Positions 1 through 7,908 of a DNA stretch of 18,696 nucleotides are shown in pieces. The notes below the pieces were generated by a model. It ran no database searches, was not told where the DNA came from, and saw only the letters and a program-made list of their open reading frames with translations. The DNA comes from CAZSLZ01 sp964607865 (GTDB taxonomy: Bacteria > Vulcanimicrobiota > JAJTBE01 > CAZSLZ01), in the NCBI GenBank assembly GCA_964607865.1, contig CAZSLZ010000060.1, positions 1 to 18,696 of the forward strand, written 5' to 3'. Numbering within the stretch: position 1 is the stretch's first letter; each line of letters opens with the position of its first letter. The position numbers and the translations under genes were made by a program.

Positions 1-13
1 GTTACACCATCAA

Positions 14-1027
14 TTATGCATTTACATGGGCTTTCTCAATCCATTCCCGCAGGGCTTTCAGGCTGGGGGCCGGGGTGGAAGGGCTTATTGTGCAGCCTGC
101 GCCCAGAATCCATTGGTTCCTGCGAGTTTCTTTACGGGCTTTCTCAGCTTCTTCAATAACCTTATTTACGCTGCCCGTAAATAAGGTCTCTTTCTGGTCT
201 ATACCGCCGATGACGGTCCTGTTTACAATTTCCTGCCCCTCGCCCATATCGGGGTTGGTAGAATCCATGGAGTCCCAGTTAAATGCATGGACGGGATAGT
301 CTTTTAATTCTTCCAGCATATTATTGCTTTTGCATACATGTAAAATGTTCAGGGGGCATTCCTGAACCAGGTTCAAAATTCGCATGTCGTAAGGCCGGGA
401 GAATTCATTGAATAGCTCTTTAGTAATTCTATCCCTGGTTCCCCAATGAGTGGTGGCAAAAAACAGGCCGGAAACACCAACGTTTAAAAGTTCGCTAACA
501 AATCTTTCGAAGGTTACAGTTACAGCTTCAATAGCCTGTTTTGCCAATTTGGGATCTTCCAGCATATATTCCTTAAAAGTATCACGGGTTTCTGTCATAT
601 CGCCAGCTATGGAAAGGGGGGTGAAAACAGTCATTACAAAATAGGTGTGTTTATCCAACCCCTTTTTTATAAAATGCAGGGCATCAATCTGTTCTCTCAA
701 CACCTTGGTTTTCAAGGGCTCCAGGGGATGAATCTTTTCCAGGTCTGACAGCTTCTTTACCGGATAATCCAGCCTTCTGGGTTTTTTCAATCCATCCTTG
801 AAAAACTGGAATTCTGCTCCCCAGTCTTCATAATGATAACTCGCCCTGGGGTTTACTTTCATAAAATCCCAGTCGTAATTCTCCTGAAATAAAAGCATGG
901 CATCGGCAAGCCCTCTTGCCGAATCTTCACTCTGGTAAAAGTGCCTCCAGAAACTGGCAGCTACTCTGTCAGTGGGTTCACCTTTTAAAACCGCATTTAT
1001 TCTTTCATCTTTATTCATTTTTTTCAT
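14..1027 (-). CDS. URO-D/MtaA superfamily protein (probable corrinoid-linked methyltransferase)
   Basis: A 337-residue cytoplasmic protein of the uroporphyrinogen decarboxylase superfamily. The N-terminus has the family opening (NKDERINAVLKGEPTDRV). A His-x-Cys pair lies at H230/C232 (ILHVCKS) and a late cysteine at C312 (GAGCTISP). In methylcobamide:coenzyme M methyltransferases such as MtaA, a His-x-Cys plus a distal Cys bind the zinc that activates the thiol acceptor, so this spacing favours a methyltransferase over a haem-pathway decarboxylase. I also do not see the HemE arginine-rich substrate loop. The start is set by GAGGTG five bases before the ATG. It follows the metallo-beta-lactamase gene by 12 nt, so the two are probably cotranscribed. 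The methyl donor and acceptor are unknown, and no corrinoid protein is in view. Superfamily call is firm; the reaction is inferred. Confidence 0.85.
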   Translation of the reverse strand: MKKMNKDERINAVLKGEPTDRVAASFWRHFYQSEDSARGLADAMLLFQENYDWDFMKVNPRASYHYEDWGAEFQFFKDGLKKPRRLDYPVKKLSDLEKIHPLEPLKTKVLREQIDALHFIKKGLDKHTYFVMTVFTPLSIAGDMTETRDTFKEYMLEDPKLAKQAIEAVTVTFERFVSELLNVGVSGLFFATTHWGTRDRITKELFNEFSRPYDMRILNLVQECPLNILHVCKSNNMLEELKDYPVHAFNWDSMDSTNPDMGEGQEIVNRTVIGGIDQKETLFTGSVNKVIEEAEKARKETRRNQWILGAGCTISPSTPAPSLKALREWIEKAHVNA

Positions 1028-1039
1028 CTTAACACCTCG

Positions 1040-2476
1040 TTATAAAAGGAATGTAGGTGATTCGGGAGGCGGCGGCAAATCAGGGCTGATTTTCACCGTC
1101 TCCAGGTAATCGGGTATATAACAATTCCAACCGAACTTTTCTTTTATTTTTGCTTCCAGGGAAATTAAAGCATCGTTTTCTCCGTGAACCAGAAAAACCG
1201 TCTTGGGTTTGCTTTTCTTGATTCCCCTCAACCATTTTAAAATTTCATTATAATCGGCATGGGCAGAAAAAGAACTTATGGTTTCCACCCTGGCTCGAAC
1301 TGGGAAATAAGAACCATGGATTTTTATGGTCTTAGCGCCGTCAACAATGGATCTTCCCCGGGTACCCACAGCCTGGTAACCTACCATTAGTATAATATTT
1401 TTTGGATCGCTGATTCGTTCTTTGAGGTGATGCAGAATTCTGCCACCGGTAGCCATTCCACTGGCGGAAATAATAATCATTGGCCCCCGGCGTTCGTTTA
1501 ACTGTTTAGATTCCTCCTGGGTGGGTGTGAAATGGATGTTGTCAGAACGGAAGATATATTCCCCTGCATCCAGAATTTCTCGGGCTTCTTTATCCAGAAT
1601 ATCGGAATTCTTACTGAAAAGTTTGGTTACAGCTATAGCCATTGGGCTGTCAATATATATGGGTATATTGGGGATTTCCCCGTTCAGTGCCAGCCTGCGC
1701 AGGTGATAAATAACCTCCTGGGTTCTTTCCACGGCAAAAGCCGGAATCAAAAGGCAGGATCGGTTTTTATATACATCTTTTACCAGGGGCTTCAAGGCTT
1801 CGCCCGGGTCCTCCTCGGGGTGTATCCTGTCGCCGTAAGTTGCTTCCAATATAAGGAAGTCAGCTTCTCTTAAATACTCCGGGTCTTTGAGTAACGGGGC
1901 ATGAAGCCTGCCCAGATCTCCGGAAAAGGCCAGCTTGATTCGGTCTTTCCCGCCCTGGATCCACATCTCTACAATACTTGAGCCCAGAATATGCCCGGCA
2001 TTTCTGAACCGGAATTTTATATTGGGGGTCAGGTGGATAAATTCATTCCGGTTTACTGAATAAAAATACTGCAGAGATTTCTGAGCGTCGTCCACTGTGT
2101 AAAGGGGCAAAGCTGGTTTGTGTTTTGAAAATCCCTTTTTGTTGGCATAGCGGGCTTCTTCCTCCTGAAGATAAGCGCTGTCCCGCAATAAAATCTCACA
2201 CAGTTTATGGGTAAGCTGAGTGGTTATTATTTTGCCCTTGAACCCCTGTTTTACCAGCCGGGGTATGTATCCCGAATGGTCTATATGGGCATGAGTAAGA
2301 ATTATGTAGTTGATTTCACTGGCAGGAACCATGAATTCTTCCCAGTTTCTGCGCCTGAGTTCCTTCAAGCCCTGGAACATGCCTGAATCTACCAGAATTT
2401 TTGTGTCTCCGTGCATTATAAGATGGCGGGATCCGGTTACAGTACGGGCGGCTCCCAGAAAAGAGAGTGTTGTCAT
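1040..2476 (-). CDS. Beta-CASP metallo-beta-lactamase fold RNA nuclease
   Basis: A 478-residue, soluble, two-metal hydrolase of the beta-CASP group, the fold used by CPSF73-like and RNase J-like RNA endo/exonucleases. The metal-site motifs are all visible: HAHIDHSG at residues 62-69, GH at 160-161, SGDLG at 185-189 and a final SAHAD near residue 412. The beta-CASP part carries EATYG after residue 210, SASGMATGG and a GTRGR segment. The sequence starts directly in the lactamase fold, with no KH domains or signal peptide, and ends with a Pro-rich tail. Length is typical for the stand-alone bacterial form. A short upstream reading frame rules out a much earlier start; the Shine-Dalgarno (AGGA) is weak and distant. 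It leads a two-gene unit with the URO-D-like gene. RNA processing is the expected role from the family; the substrate is not shown. Confidence 0.9.
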   Translation of the reverse strand: MTTLSFLGAARTVTGSRHLIMHGDTKILVDSGMFQGLKELRRRNWEEFMVPASEINYIILTHAHIDHSGYIPRLVKQGFKGKIITTQLTHKLCEILLRDSAYLQEEEARYANKKGFSKHKPALPLYTVDDAQKSLQYFYSVNRNEFIHLTPNIKFRFRNAGHILGSSIVEMWIQGGKDRIKLAFSGDLGRLHAPLLKDPEYLREADFLILEATYGDRIHPEEDPGEALKPLVKDVYKNRSCLLIPAFAVERTQEVIYHLRRLALNGEIPNIPIYIDSPMAIAVTKLFSKNSDILDKEAREILDAGEYIFRSDNIHFTPTQEESKQLNERRGPMIIISASGMATGGRILHHLKERISDPKNIILMVGYQAVGTRGRSIVDGAKTIKIHGSYFPVRARVETISSFSAHADYNEILKWLRGIKKSKPKTVFLVHGENDALISLEAKIKEKFGWNCYIPDYLETVKISPDLPPPPESPTFLL

Positions 2477-2557
2477 ATTTGCATCATTCCTGTAAATTAA
2501 TTGTTATATGTACTTTTTTATTTAATCCCGGCTTCCAAAAATCCTCTAATAATAAAC

Positions 2558-2563
2558 ATTATA
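2558..2563 (-). promoter_or_regulatory. Possible -10 box for the beta-CASP/URO-D unit
   Basis: Read on the minus strand this is TATAAT, a perfect -10 hexamer, about 80 nt before the beta-CASP start. I find no good -35 hexamer at normal distance, so the call rests on one element and on the gene order. Confidence 0.25.
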
Positions 2564-2597
2564 AAGGTTTGTGGTTATATAATAATTGTTGGGCGAA

Positions 2598-2631
2598 TAA
2601 AAAAAGGCGGTTGATACCGCCTCTTTTTTTA
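2598..2631 (-). terminator. Rho-independent terminator after pilT
   Basis: On the minus strand GGCGGT pairs with ACCGCC (2606-2611 with 2616-2621) around a 4-nt loop and is followed by a run of U. A matching A-run precedes the stem and starts in the pilT stop codon. The same inverted repeat with A/T flanks on both sides could work in both directions. Confidence 0.8.
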
Positions 2632-3864
2632 GAAGTCGTAATCTCCGCCCCTGACCTTTGTCCTTACTGGAGGGTTGAACTGGGGGGGGGTCTTTCCATC
2701 CACCCTGGCAGGTTTTGAAGGGGTGCTTACACCGTAATTAACATTTGGGGAATTTTCCAGTGTTACACCGTGGAAACGGCCTCCTTGGTCCATACCATCT
2801 ATGCCTACCAGGTTGCGGAAGTTTTTGGGGTCAAGGCAACTCTGTAATGCTGTCTGAGTGGAAATCTCACCCTTGTCCAACAGGATTTTCAGGTTCTGGT
2901 CCATGGTATGCATTCCGTGTTTATGACCGGTTTCAATGGAGTTCCTTATCATATGAACCTGGCCTTCCCGGATAAGATTTGAAATTGCCGGGGTGGTAAT
3001 CATTAACTCTGTGGCTAATACCTGGCGGTTTTCCACCGACTTGTGGGGCAATAGTTGCTGTGACATGATTGCAATAAGAACAGCGGCCAGCTGGGTGCTG
3101 ATCTGCTTACTCTGTTCACTGGGAAATGAGGAGAGAATACGGAGGATGGAATCAGGGGCGTTATTGGTATGTAAGGTGGAAAAAACCAGGTGCCCGGTTT
3201 CCGCAGCTTCCATAACTGTTTCCATGGAAGTCGCATCTCTCATCTCACCTACCATAATTATATCGGGGTCCTGTCGCAGTGATGCCCGCAATGCCTTGGG
3301 GAAGGTAATGGCATGTTGCCCGATTTCTCTCTGGCGTACGAGGCAGTTTTTGCTCTCAAAAACATATTCAATAGGATCTTCAATAGTTACAATATGAGAG
3401 TTTCGCGCTCTATTCATATAGGCAATTATCGATGCCAGAGTAGTAGTTTTACCCGATCCGGTTGGCCCTGTAACCAGAACAAGCCCCCGGGGTTTCAAAG
3501 CAATCTCTCTGAGTACCATGGGGACACCCAGTTCTTCCATGGAACCGGGGTTGTTGGGAATCATTCTGAACACTGCTGACAAAGATTTTAACTCCACAAA
3601 AACGTGTCCCCGGAAACGGGCTTTACCTTTGATTTCAGTGGAGAAATCCACTTCCTTGTTTGTGTAAAGCCGTTCGTTCTGAATACCATTCAGCAATTTT
3701 ATGATTGCTTTATCAAGAACGTCCGATTCAAGTTTTGGATACTTGCTTAATCTTTTCAATCTTCCCTTTATACGCATAATGGGAGGTTGCTCCGCTGAAA
3801 GGTGCAGGTCGCTGGCCTGGCAAGTAATCATATGATCTAATAATTTTTGAATATCAAGTTCCAT
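2629..3864 (-). CDS. pilT: Type IV pilus retraction ATPase PilT
   Basis: A 411-residue hexameric motor ATPase that depolymerises type IV pili at the inner-membrane base and so drives twitching motility. All signature motifs are present: Walker A GPTGSGKTT at 133-141, the Asp box IEDPIEYV at 161-168, Walker B in RQDPDIIMVGEMRD at 197-210, the His box ending in LHTNNA near 231-236, and AISNLIREGQ at 293-302, which corresponds to the AIRNLIRE motif that separates PilT from assembly ATPases. PilT is usually about 345-360 residues; here a Pro/Gly-rich, probably disordered tail of some 50 residues follows residue 355. That tail is encoded across a run of nine C (G9 on the plus strand, 2682-2690). 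The start has GAGGT a few bases upstream. It lies 16 nt downstream of the AAA+ gene, in one unit. PilU is a less likely alternative. Confidence 0.93.
   Translation of the reverse strand: MELDIQKLLDHMITCQASDLHLSAEQPPIMRIKGRLKRLSKYPKLESDVLDKAIIKLLNGIQNERLYTNKEVDFSTEIKGKARFRGHVFVELKSLSAVFRMIPNNPGSMEELGVPMVLREIALKPRGLVLVTGPTGSGKTTTLASIIAYMNRARNSHIVTIEDPIEYVFESKNCLVRQREIGQHAITFPKALRASLRQDPDIIMVGEMRDATSMETVMEAAETGHLVFSTLHTNNAPDSILRILSSFPSEQSKQISTQLAAVLIAIMSQQLLPHKSVENRQVLATELMITTPAISNLIREGQVHMIRNSIETGHKHGMHTMDQNLKILLDKGEISTQTALQSCLDPKNFRNLVGIDGMDQGGRFHGVTLENSPNVNYGVSTPSKPARVDGKTPPQFNPPVRTKVRGGDYDF
2682..2690. repeat. Homopolymeric G9/C9 tract in pilT
   Basis: Nine G on the plus strand, so nine C in the pilT coding strand, within codons for Thr-Pro-Pro-Gln. 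With eight C the protein would end after about eight altered residues; with ten C the frame would run through the terminator region. The motor domain lies upstream and would not be touched. Confidence 0.9.
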
Positions 3865-3880
3865 GTTACCTCACTCTTTA

Positions 3881-5614
3881 TTATAAATATTTGAGAGATT
3901 CCCGGGCAAATTTTTCTGCAGACAAATAATTGGTGATTTCTTCAACTCTTTCCTTGAACTTTTGCCTTGAAGATTTCTCCTCTGCTTCTTTTTCGAACTG
4001 AATATATTTATCAGTCAGTTTCAAGAGAGCTTCAACTTCTAATCTTTTTGATTTTTTGTGGATAATTTCCTTTTTTGTTTCAAGGTCCGACTCAAAGTAT
4101 TCTTCGGGATAATCAAAATCCTCAATCATTGCTGTTGCTTTGCGGGATATGTTTTCAATACTCCTCCCCGACAAATTGCAGTCAACACATTTCTGGCCAA
4201 ACTTAATCCAGCCTTCTTCATCCAATTGCAAAAATTCCTTGTGTTTTCTCAATTTTACATCTCTGAACAGAGCCACAAAATCTTCGGGGGTGGTTGGCCC
4301 CTTCACGTAATATGGATCCTGGGTTATTCTACTGATAGTGGCCTTGTCCATATTCAAATAATTGGCATCGGTCATCATAAACCATTGCCCGTTTTTGGGT
4401 AGAATCGTTCCGTCAAAAAGCCCGAAGACCGCTCCCAGAATATTTTTTTCCTCGTTGCGCAAGCCCGAATCTCCACGGGCGGCAAAGGCAGTGTCGATAT
4501 CGGGCCAGTAAATACCCACTATTCCCCGGAAATCAAGAACATTTCTTTTGAAAATGTCTATCAGTTGATTTGCCGAGGCATTCTGGTATGACGATGCCCA
4601 GTCGGTTCTTCTTATTATTACAAACCGTGCTCTAATACTACGTTGTTTGCAGAAATCCAGAAAATAATTTCCCACAGCATGGGCGGTTACTGTTTTTCCG
4701 CAACCTGGATTACCCATGGCAAAAAGCACCGGATTAATCTGTTTGGGATTCTGCCAGGTCTTAAAATCAAAACCGGCTACATCCCGTGCCAGTTTCATAG
4801 CAGCTTTAAGATAGTCCTGGTTTCCTATGACGTCCCCGGTTTCAATTTTCATCAACTCGCTGTTATCGCTATAATCTTCAGCTGTATGGTGAAAACCGGT
4901 ATATACCTTGTTAAGGACGTTCACGTAGGTTTCTTCCAGGGCCTCGCGATAAAGTGCATATGAAGAATCCTTGATCATTTTTTCCAGGGAATTTTTCCAT
5001 AACTTAAAGTATGCTATTGAACAATTCAAAGCCTTGGCAGAAGTGTCCACCTTCTTTAATGGTGAAGGATGGTCACGGTAAAACTTTAGATAGTTCAGGT
5101 AATCTTTTATTATTTTTTTGGGCAGCATCTCCGTGGGATAATTAATCAATTCTTCCACTTCGTTCAGTTTGAAGGTACTTCCCTGTTTTACCACGCTTTC
5201 ATCCTGAACCTTTTTTTTAAAAGTTTCTGAATCCTTCTCCTGTTCCTGGAACATTTCACGTTCCAGGGAATGTTTCAGGCTTACAGCCTGTTCAATAGAT
5301 TCGGTAGCGCAGGTATATACGCTGAACATATTAATAAAACGAATATCATCGCCGGATAGTTCCTGTAAGGCAGCAAAACCTGAACCCCGCTCCATAAGTA
5401 TGATATTTTTTAACTGTTTTGCAGTTTCTATAAATACTGCTATTGCTACTTCCACTGTTTCAATAATTCTTAAATTTGTCAGGGTAAAACCATAATAACC
5501 ATTGTCAATTGACTGTAATACCTCTGTAATGGCTGAATCCTTAAGGATTCTTCTTACAACGGTTAATTCTTCGCTGATGTGATCATGCCTTATAACAATT
5601 CTGCGTGCGGTCAT
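3881..5614 (-). CDS. Uncharacterised AAA+ ATPase, pilT partner
   Basis: A 577-residue soluble protein that I do not recognise beyond its AAA+ domain. That domain has Walker A GNPGCGKT at 301-308, a Walker B-like strand GIVGIYWPDID at 364-374 with Asp-Ile-Asp where Asp-Glu is usual, a sensor-1 stretch FMMTDAN at 412-418, a candidate arginine finger R429 (SRI) and a sensor-2-like GRSIENISRK near 491. About 290 residues precede it, mostly helical in character, with a charged, Glu/Lys-rich stretch around 115-145; the C-terminus after about 520 is also charged and likely coiled coil. There is no signal peptide or convincing membrane helix. AAGGAG seven bases before the ATG fixes the start. The 16-nt gap to pilT argues for cotranscription and a role linked to pili, which is inference only. 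Confidence 0.75.
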   Translation of the reverse strand: MTARRIVIRHDHISEELTVVRRILKDSAITEVLQSIDNGYYGFTLTNLRIIETVEVAIAVFIETAKQLKNIILMERGSGFAALQELSGDDIRFINMFSVYTCATESIEQAVSLKHSLEREMFQEQEKDSETFKKKVQDESVVKQGSTFKLNEVEELINYPTEMLPKKIIKDYLNYLKFYRDHPSPLKKVDTSAKALNCSIAYFKLWKNSLEKMIKDSSYALYREALEETYVNVLNKVYTGFHHTAEDYSDNSELMKIETGDVIGNQDYLKAAMKLARDVAGFDFKTWQNPKQINPVLFAMGNPGCGKTVTAHAVGNYFLDFCKQRSIRARFVIIRRTDWASSYQNASANQLIDIFKRNVLDFRGIVGIYWPDIDTAFAARGDSGLRNEEKNILGAVFGLFDGTILPKNGQWFMMTDANYLNMDKATISRITQDPYYVKGPTTPEDFVALFRDVKLRKHKEFLQLDEEGWIKFGQKCVDCNLSGRSIENISRKATAMIEDFDYPEEYFESDLETKKEIIHKKSKRLEVEALLKLTDKYIQFEKEAEEKSSRQKFKERVEEITNYLSAEKFARESLKYL

Positions 5615-5773
5615 GCAATAACTCCTTTTTTAATCATACATATATTTATATACTGAATTTTTTCTATTTTACCTTTTAAACATAAGTAAATTTGTTATTG
5701 ATTGATGATTTTATAAAAAAAATATTAAAAGAAGGAAAAATTTTTTAAGAACCAAAATAAAGTTGGAACCTTA

Positions 5774-5803
5774 TTGATTCAAGAGTTTTTTAACAATTAT
5801 TAT
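5774..5803 (+). promoter_or_regulatory. Possible sigma70-type promoter for the Nudix gene
   Basis: TTGATT (5774-5779) is followed after 18 nt by TATTAT (5798-5803). Transcription would begin near 5810, which agrees with translation starting at 5837 or 5843. The region is very AT-rich, so chance matches are easy. Confidence 0.35.
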
Positions 5804-5836
5804 TTCATTATTTTCAGTCTGTTTATTGGGAGTTGT

Positions 5837-6565
5837 ATGGCAATGGCGGAAAAAGAATATAAAACACCAGCTGTTACAGTAGATATAGTAATTTTTACAA
5901 TACAGGACGACGATTTAAAGGTATTGCTTATAAAGCGAAAATTACCGCCATATAAGGGCAAATGGGCTATTCCCGGCGGTTTTGTCCATTACGATGAACC
6001 CCTTTATGAAGCTGCCAAACGTGAGCTTTTTGAAGAAACCGGAGTCAGTGATGTATATGTAGAACAGTTATATACCTTCGGCGAACCCAGAAGGGACCCC
6101 AGAAAAAGAATTATAACCGTTGCTTATTATGCCCTGGTTTCATCAGAAAACCTGGTGGTGCGTCCCGATTCCGATGCCAGCGATGTCCGGTGGCACTCCA
6201 TTTATAACCTTCCAGGCCTGGCTTTCGACCATGACAAAATTCTCAACTATGCCCTGAACCGCCTCAGAAATAAAATAATGTACACAAATATGGCATTTCA
6301 GCTTATGCCAGAAAAATTTACCCTTACCGAACTCCAGAATGCCTATGAAGTGGTTCTGGGAAAAGACCTGGATAAACGCAACTTCCGAAAGAAAATCATT
6401 TCTTCGGGCATACTGGAAAAAACTGAAGAAAAAAAGGTGGAAGGAAGGCACCGCCCTGCCAGGTTATATCATTTTTTACCCGAGTTGGACGATAGTTTTG
6501 AAGCCAACCCGGACCTTGTCAATAAAAAACATAAGAATTCAAAAAAGAAAAAGAGCTCCAAATAA
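5837..6565 (+). CDS. NrtR-like Nudix hydrolase / winged-helix regulator
   Basis: About 242 residues. A Nudix domain comes first, with an intact Nudix box from GGFVHYDE to REL..EETGV, matching GX5EX7REUXEEXGU. A C-terminal winged-helix region (about 145-215) follows, with LTELQNAYEVVLGKDLDKRNFRKK and a basic RHRPARLYHF. This order is that of NrtR, the ADP-ribose-sensing repressor of NAD genes, and of related ADP-ribose pyrophosphatases. Many NrtR proteins have a decayed Nudix box; this one looks catalytically able. The tail is Lys-rich. The reading frame is open upstream to a TTG at 5774, but that would lie inside the best promoter and adds a hydrophobic stretch foreign to the family. GGGAG at 5828-5832 supports ATG 5837 or ATG 5843 (MAEKEY). 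No NAD biosynthesis gene is nearby, so the regulon is unknown. Confidence 0.85.
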   Translation: MAMAEKEYKTPAVTVDIVIFTIQDDDLKVLLIKRKLPPYKGKWAIPGGFVHYDEPLYEAAKRELFEETGVSDVYVEQLYTFGEPRRDPRKRIITVAYYALVSSENLVVRPDSDASDVRWHSIYNLPGLAFDHDKILNYALNRLRNKIMYTNMAFQLMPEKFTLTELQNAYEVVLGKDLDKRNFRKKIISSGILEKTEEKKVEGRHRPARLYHFLPELDDSFEANPDLVNKKHKNSKKKKSSK

Positions 6566-7747
6566 TCAGGATTTATCCTGGCCCAGCTTCGTGTAAAGCT
6601 TCAGCATGGAATCGGTAGTTCTTTTTATATCGTATTTTTTTCCTATCACTCTCGATTTTTTTGACATCTCAGCCTGTAATTCATCATTATTGAGTATTTT
6701 TTCCATGTATTCGGCAATTTTTTCCGTATCTCCGGGTTCAGCAATGAAACCGTTTTCTTTAATCATTTCGGGAACACCTTTTGCGTTTACTCCAATTAAC
6801 GGAAGCCCGAACATGCAGGCTTCAATGATGGTCATAGGCTGGTTTTCCGATGTTGAAGCAGTTACAAAAAACCGGGAGATTTCAAACAGCCCTGATGCCA
6901 ATAACTCCTTGTTAGGTACAGGGCCGGTAAAAATTATGGAATCTTCCATTCCCCGGGCTTTAACCAGTTGATGAAGCCTGGTTTCTGCAGGGCCCCCGCC
7001 GACCACCAGAAGGCAAGTATCTTTATTGGTTTTTATCACTTTTTCTGTAGCTTTTATCAAAACATCAATACATTTTTCTTCAGATACCCTTCCTATATAA
7101 AGCATGACTTTATTTTTCAAATTGTATCTGGCTTTTATATCTCTTATTTGTTCAGGTGTTAATTTCAATGGTGTTTTCAGGGGGATTCCGTTTGATAATA
7201 TCTGCACCGGGCATTTTATATTCTGGCGTTCCAACTCACGGGCTGTAAAAGCTGAGGGGCTCAGAGTGACGTCGCAACGATCATGAAAGAAATTGGAATA
7301 AACCCATCCGAATTTAACAAGCCCGGGTACCCAGTGAAGTTTTACTATCTTTAAATATTCCGGTTCGCAGAAATAAGTATGAAAAGTGCTTATTAGAGGC
7401 AGTTTCATCCATCTGGAAGCAATAATCGCTTCCATGCCCATAGTAAAGGGGGTATGAAAATGTACTATATCTGCTCCGAATTCTTTTAATTTGGAAACAA
7501 TCCATGGGGAAACCGGGGGGGTAAGCCTGTATTCGGGGTAAAACAGGGCATTTATACCGGATATCAGGTAAGGTTGGAGACGGGAATCGTATTCTTTGAT
7601 AATTTCTTCCTGATTTTTTCGTATCCGGGGAGCTACGATCATGACATTGTGGCTCCGATCCAGCAACTCACAGCTGGTATTTAAAATTGAAGTTACAATT
7701 CCGTCCACCTTGGGTAAAAAAGTATCTGTAAAAAATGCTATATTCAT
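6566..7747 (-). CDS. Glycosyltransferase family 4 protein
   Basis: A 393-residue GT-B fold retaining glycosyltransferase. The N-terminus (MNIAFFTDTFLPKVDGIVTS) is the acceptor-side Rossmann start seen in GT4 enzymes that glucosylate diacylglycerol or phosphatidylinositol. HTYFCEPEYLK follows near 125. The donor domain begins after LSNGIP with YIGRVSEEKCIDVLI, and the nucleotide-sugar motif EX7E is intact in SENQPMTIIEAC. No membrane segment is seen, so peripheral attachment at the inner membrane is likely. GTG at 7756 extends the frame by three codons, but GGTGG at 7757-7753 is well placed as the Shine-Dalgarno for ATG 7747, so I choose the ATG. The gene converges on the Nudix gene with abutting stop codons. 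The sugar and acceptor are unknown; a glycolipid synthase fits best. Confidence 0.88.
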   Translation of the reverse strand: MNIAFFTDTFLPKVDGIVTSILNTSCELLDRSHNVMIVAPRIRKNQEEIIKEYDSRLQPYLISGINALFYPEYRLTPPVSPWIVSKLKEFGADIVHFHTPFTMGMEAIIASRWMKLPLISTFHTYFCEPEYLKIVKLHWVPGLVKFGWVYSNFFHDRCDVTLSPSAFTARELERQNIKCPVQILSNGIPLKTPLKLTPEQIRDIKARYNLKNKVMLYIGRVSEEKCIDVLIKATEKVIKTNKDTCLLVVGGGPAETRLHQLVKARGMEDSIIFTGPVPNKELLASGLFEISRFFVTASTSENQPMTIIEACMFGLPLIGVNAKGVPEMIKENGFIAEPGDTEKIAEYMEKILNNDELQAEMSKKSRVIGKKYDIKRTTDSMLKLYTKLGQDKS

Positions 7748-7908
7748 TAGAACCACCGGTAGAAAATTTGTGGTGTTATTCGTTAAAAGCCTTCAGACCC
7801 CTTTTTGTGTGAATTTTTAATTCTGTATGAGAATAGCCAGCAACAGGAGTTTTTTTATATGATTCGAAAATTAAAACCAGCTGAAAACGCATGAAAGGGG
7901 ATTATGGG

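Noticed and set aside
5774..5836. A TTG start that would add 21 hydrophobic residues to the Nudix protein as a signal-like segment.
   Set aside because: It has no good Shine-Dalgarno, overlaps the best promoter match, and exported NrtR-like proteins would make no sense.
7748..7908. Promoters for the divergent glycosyltransferase and macroglobulin genes.
   Set aside because: TATGAT at 7858-7863 and similar boxes lack a -35 partner at fitting distance; I could not support a call.
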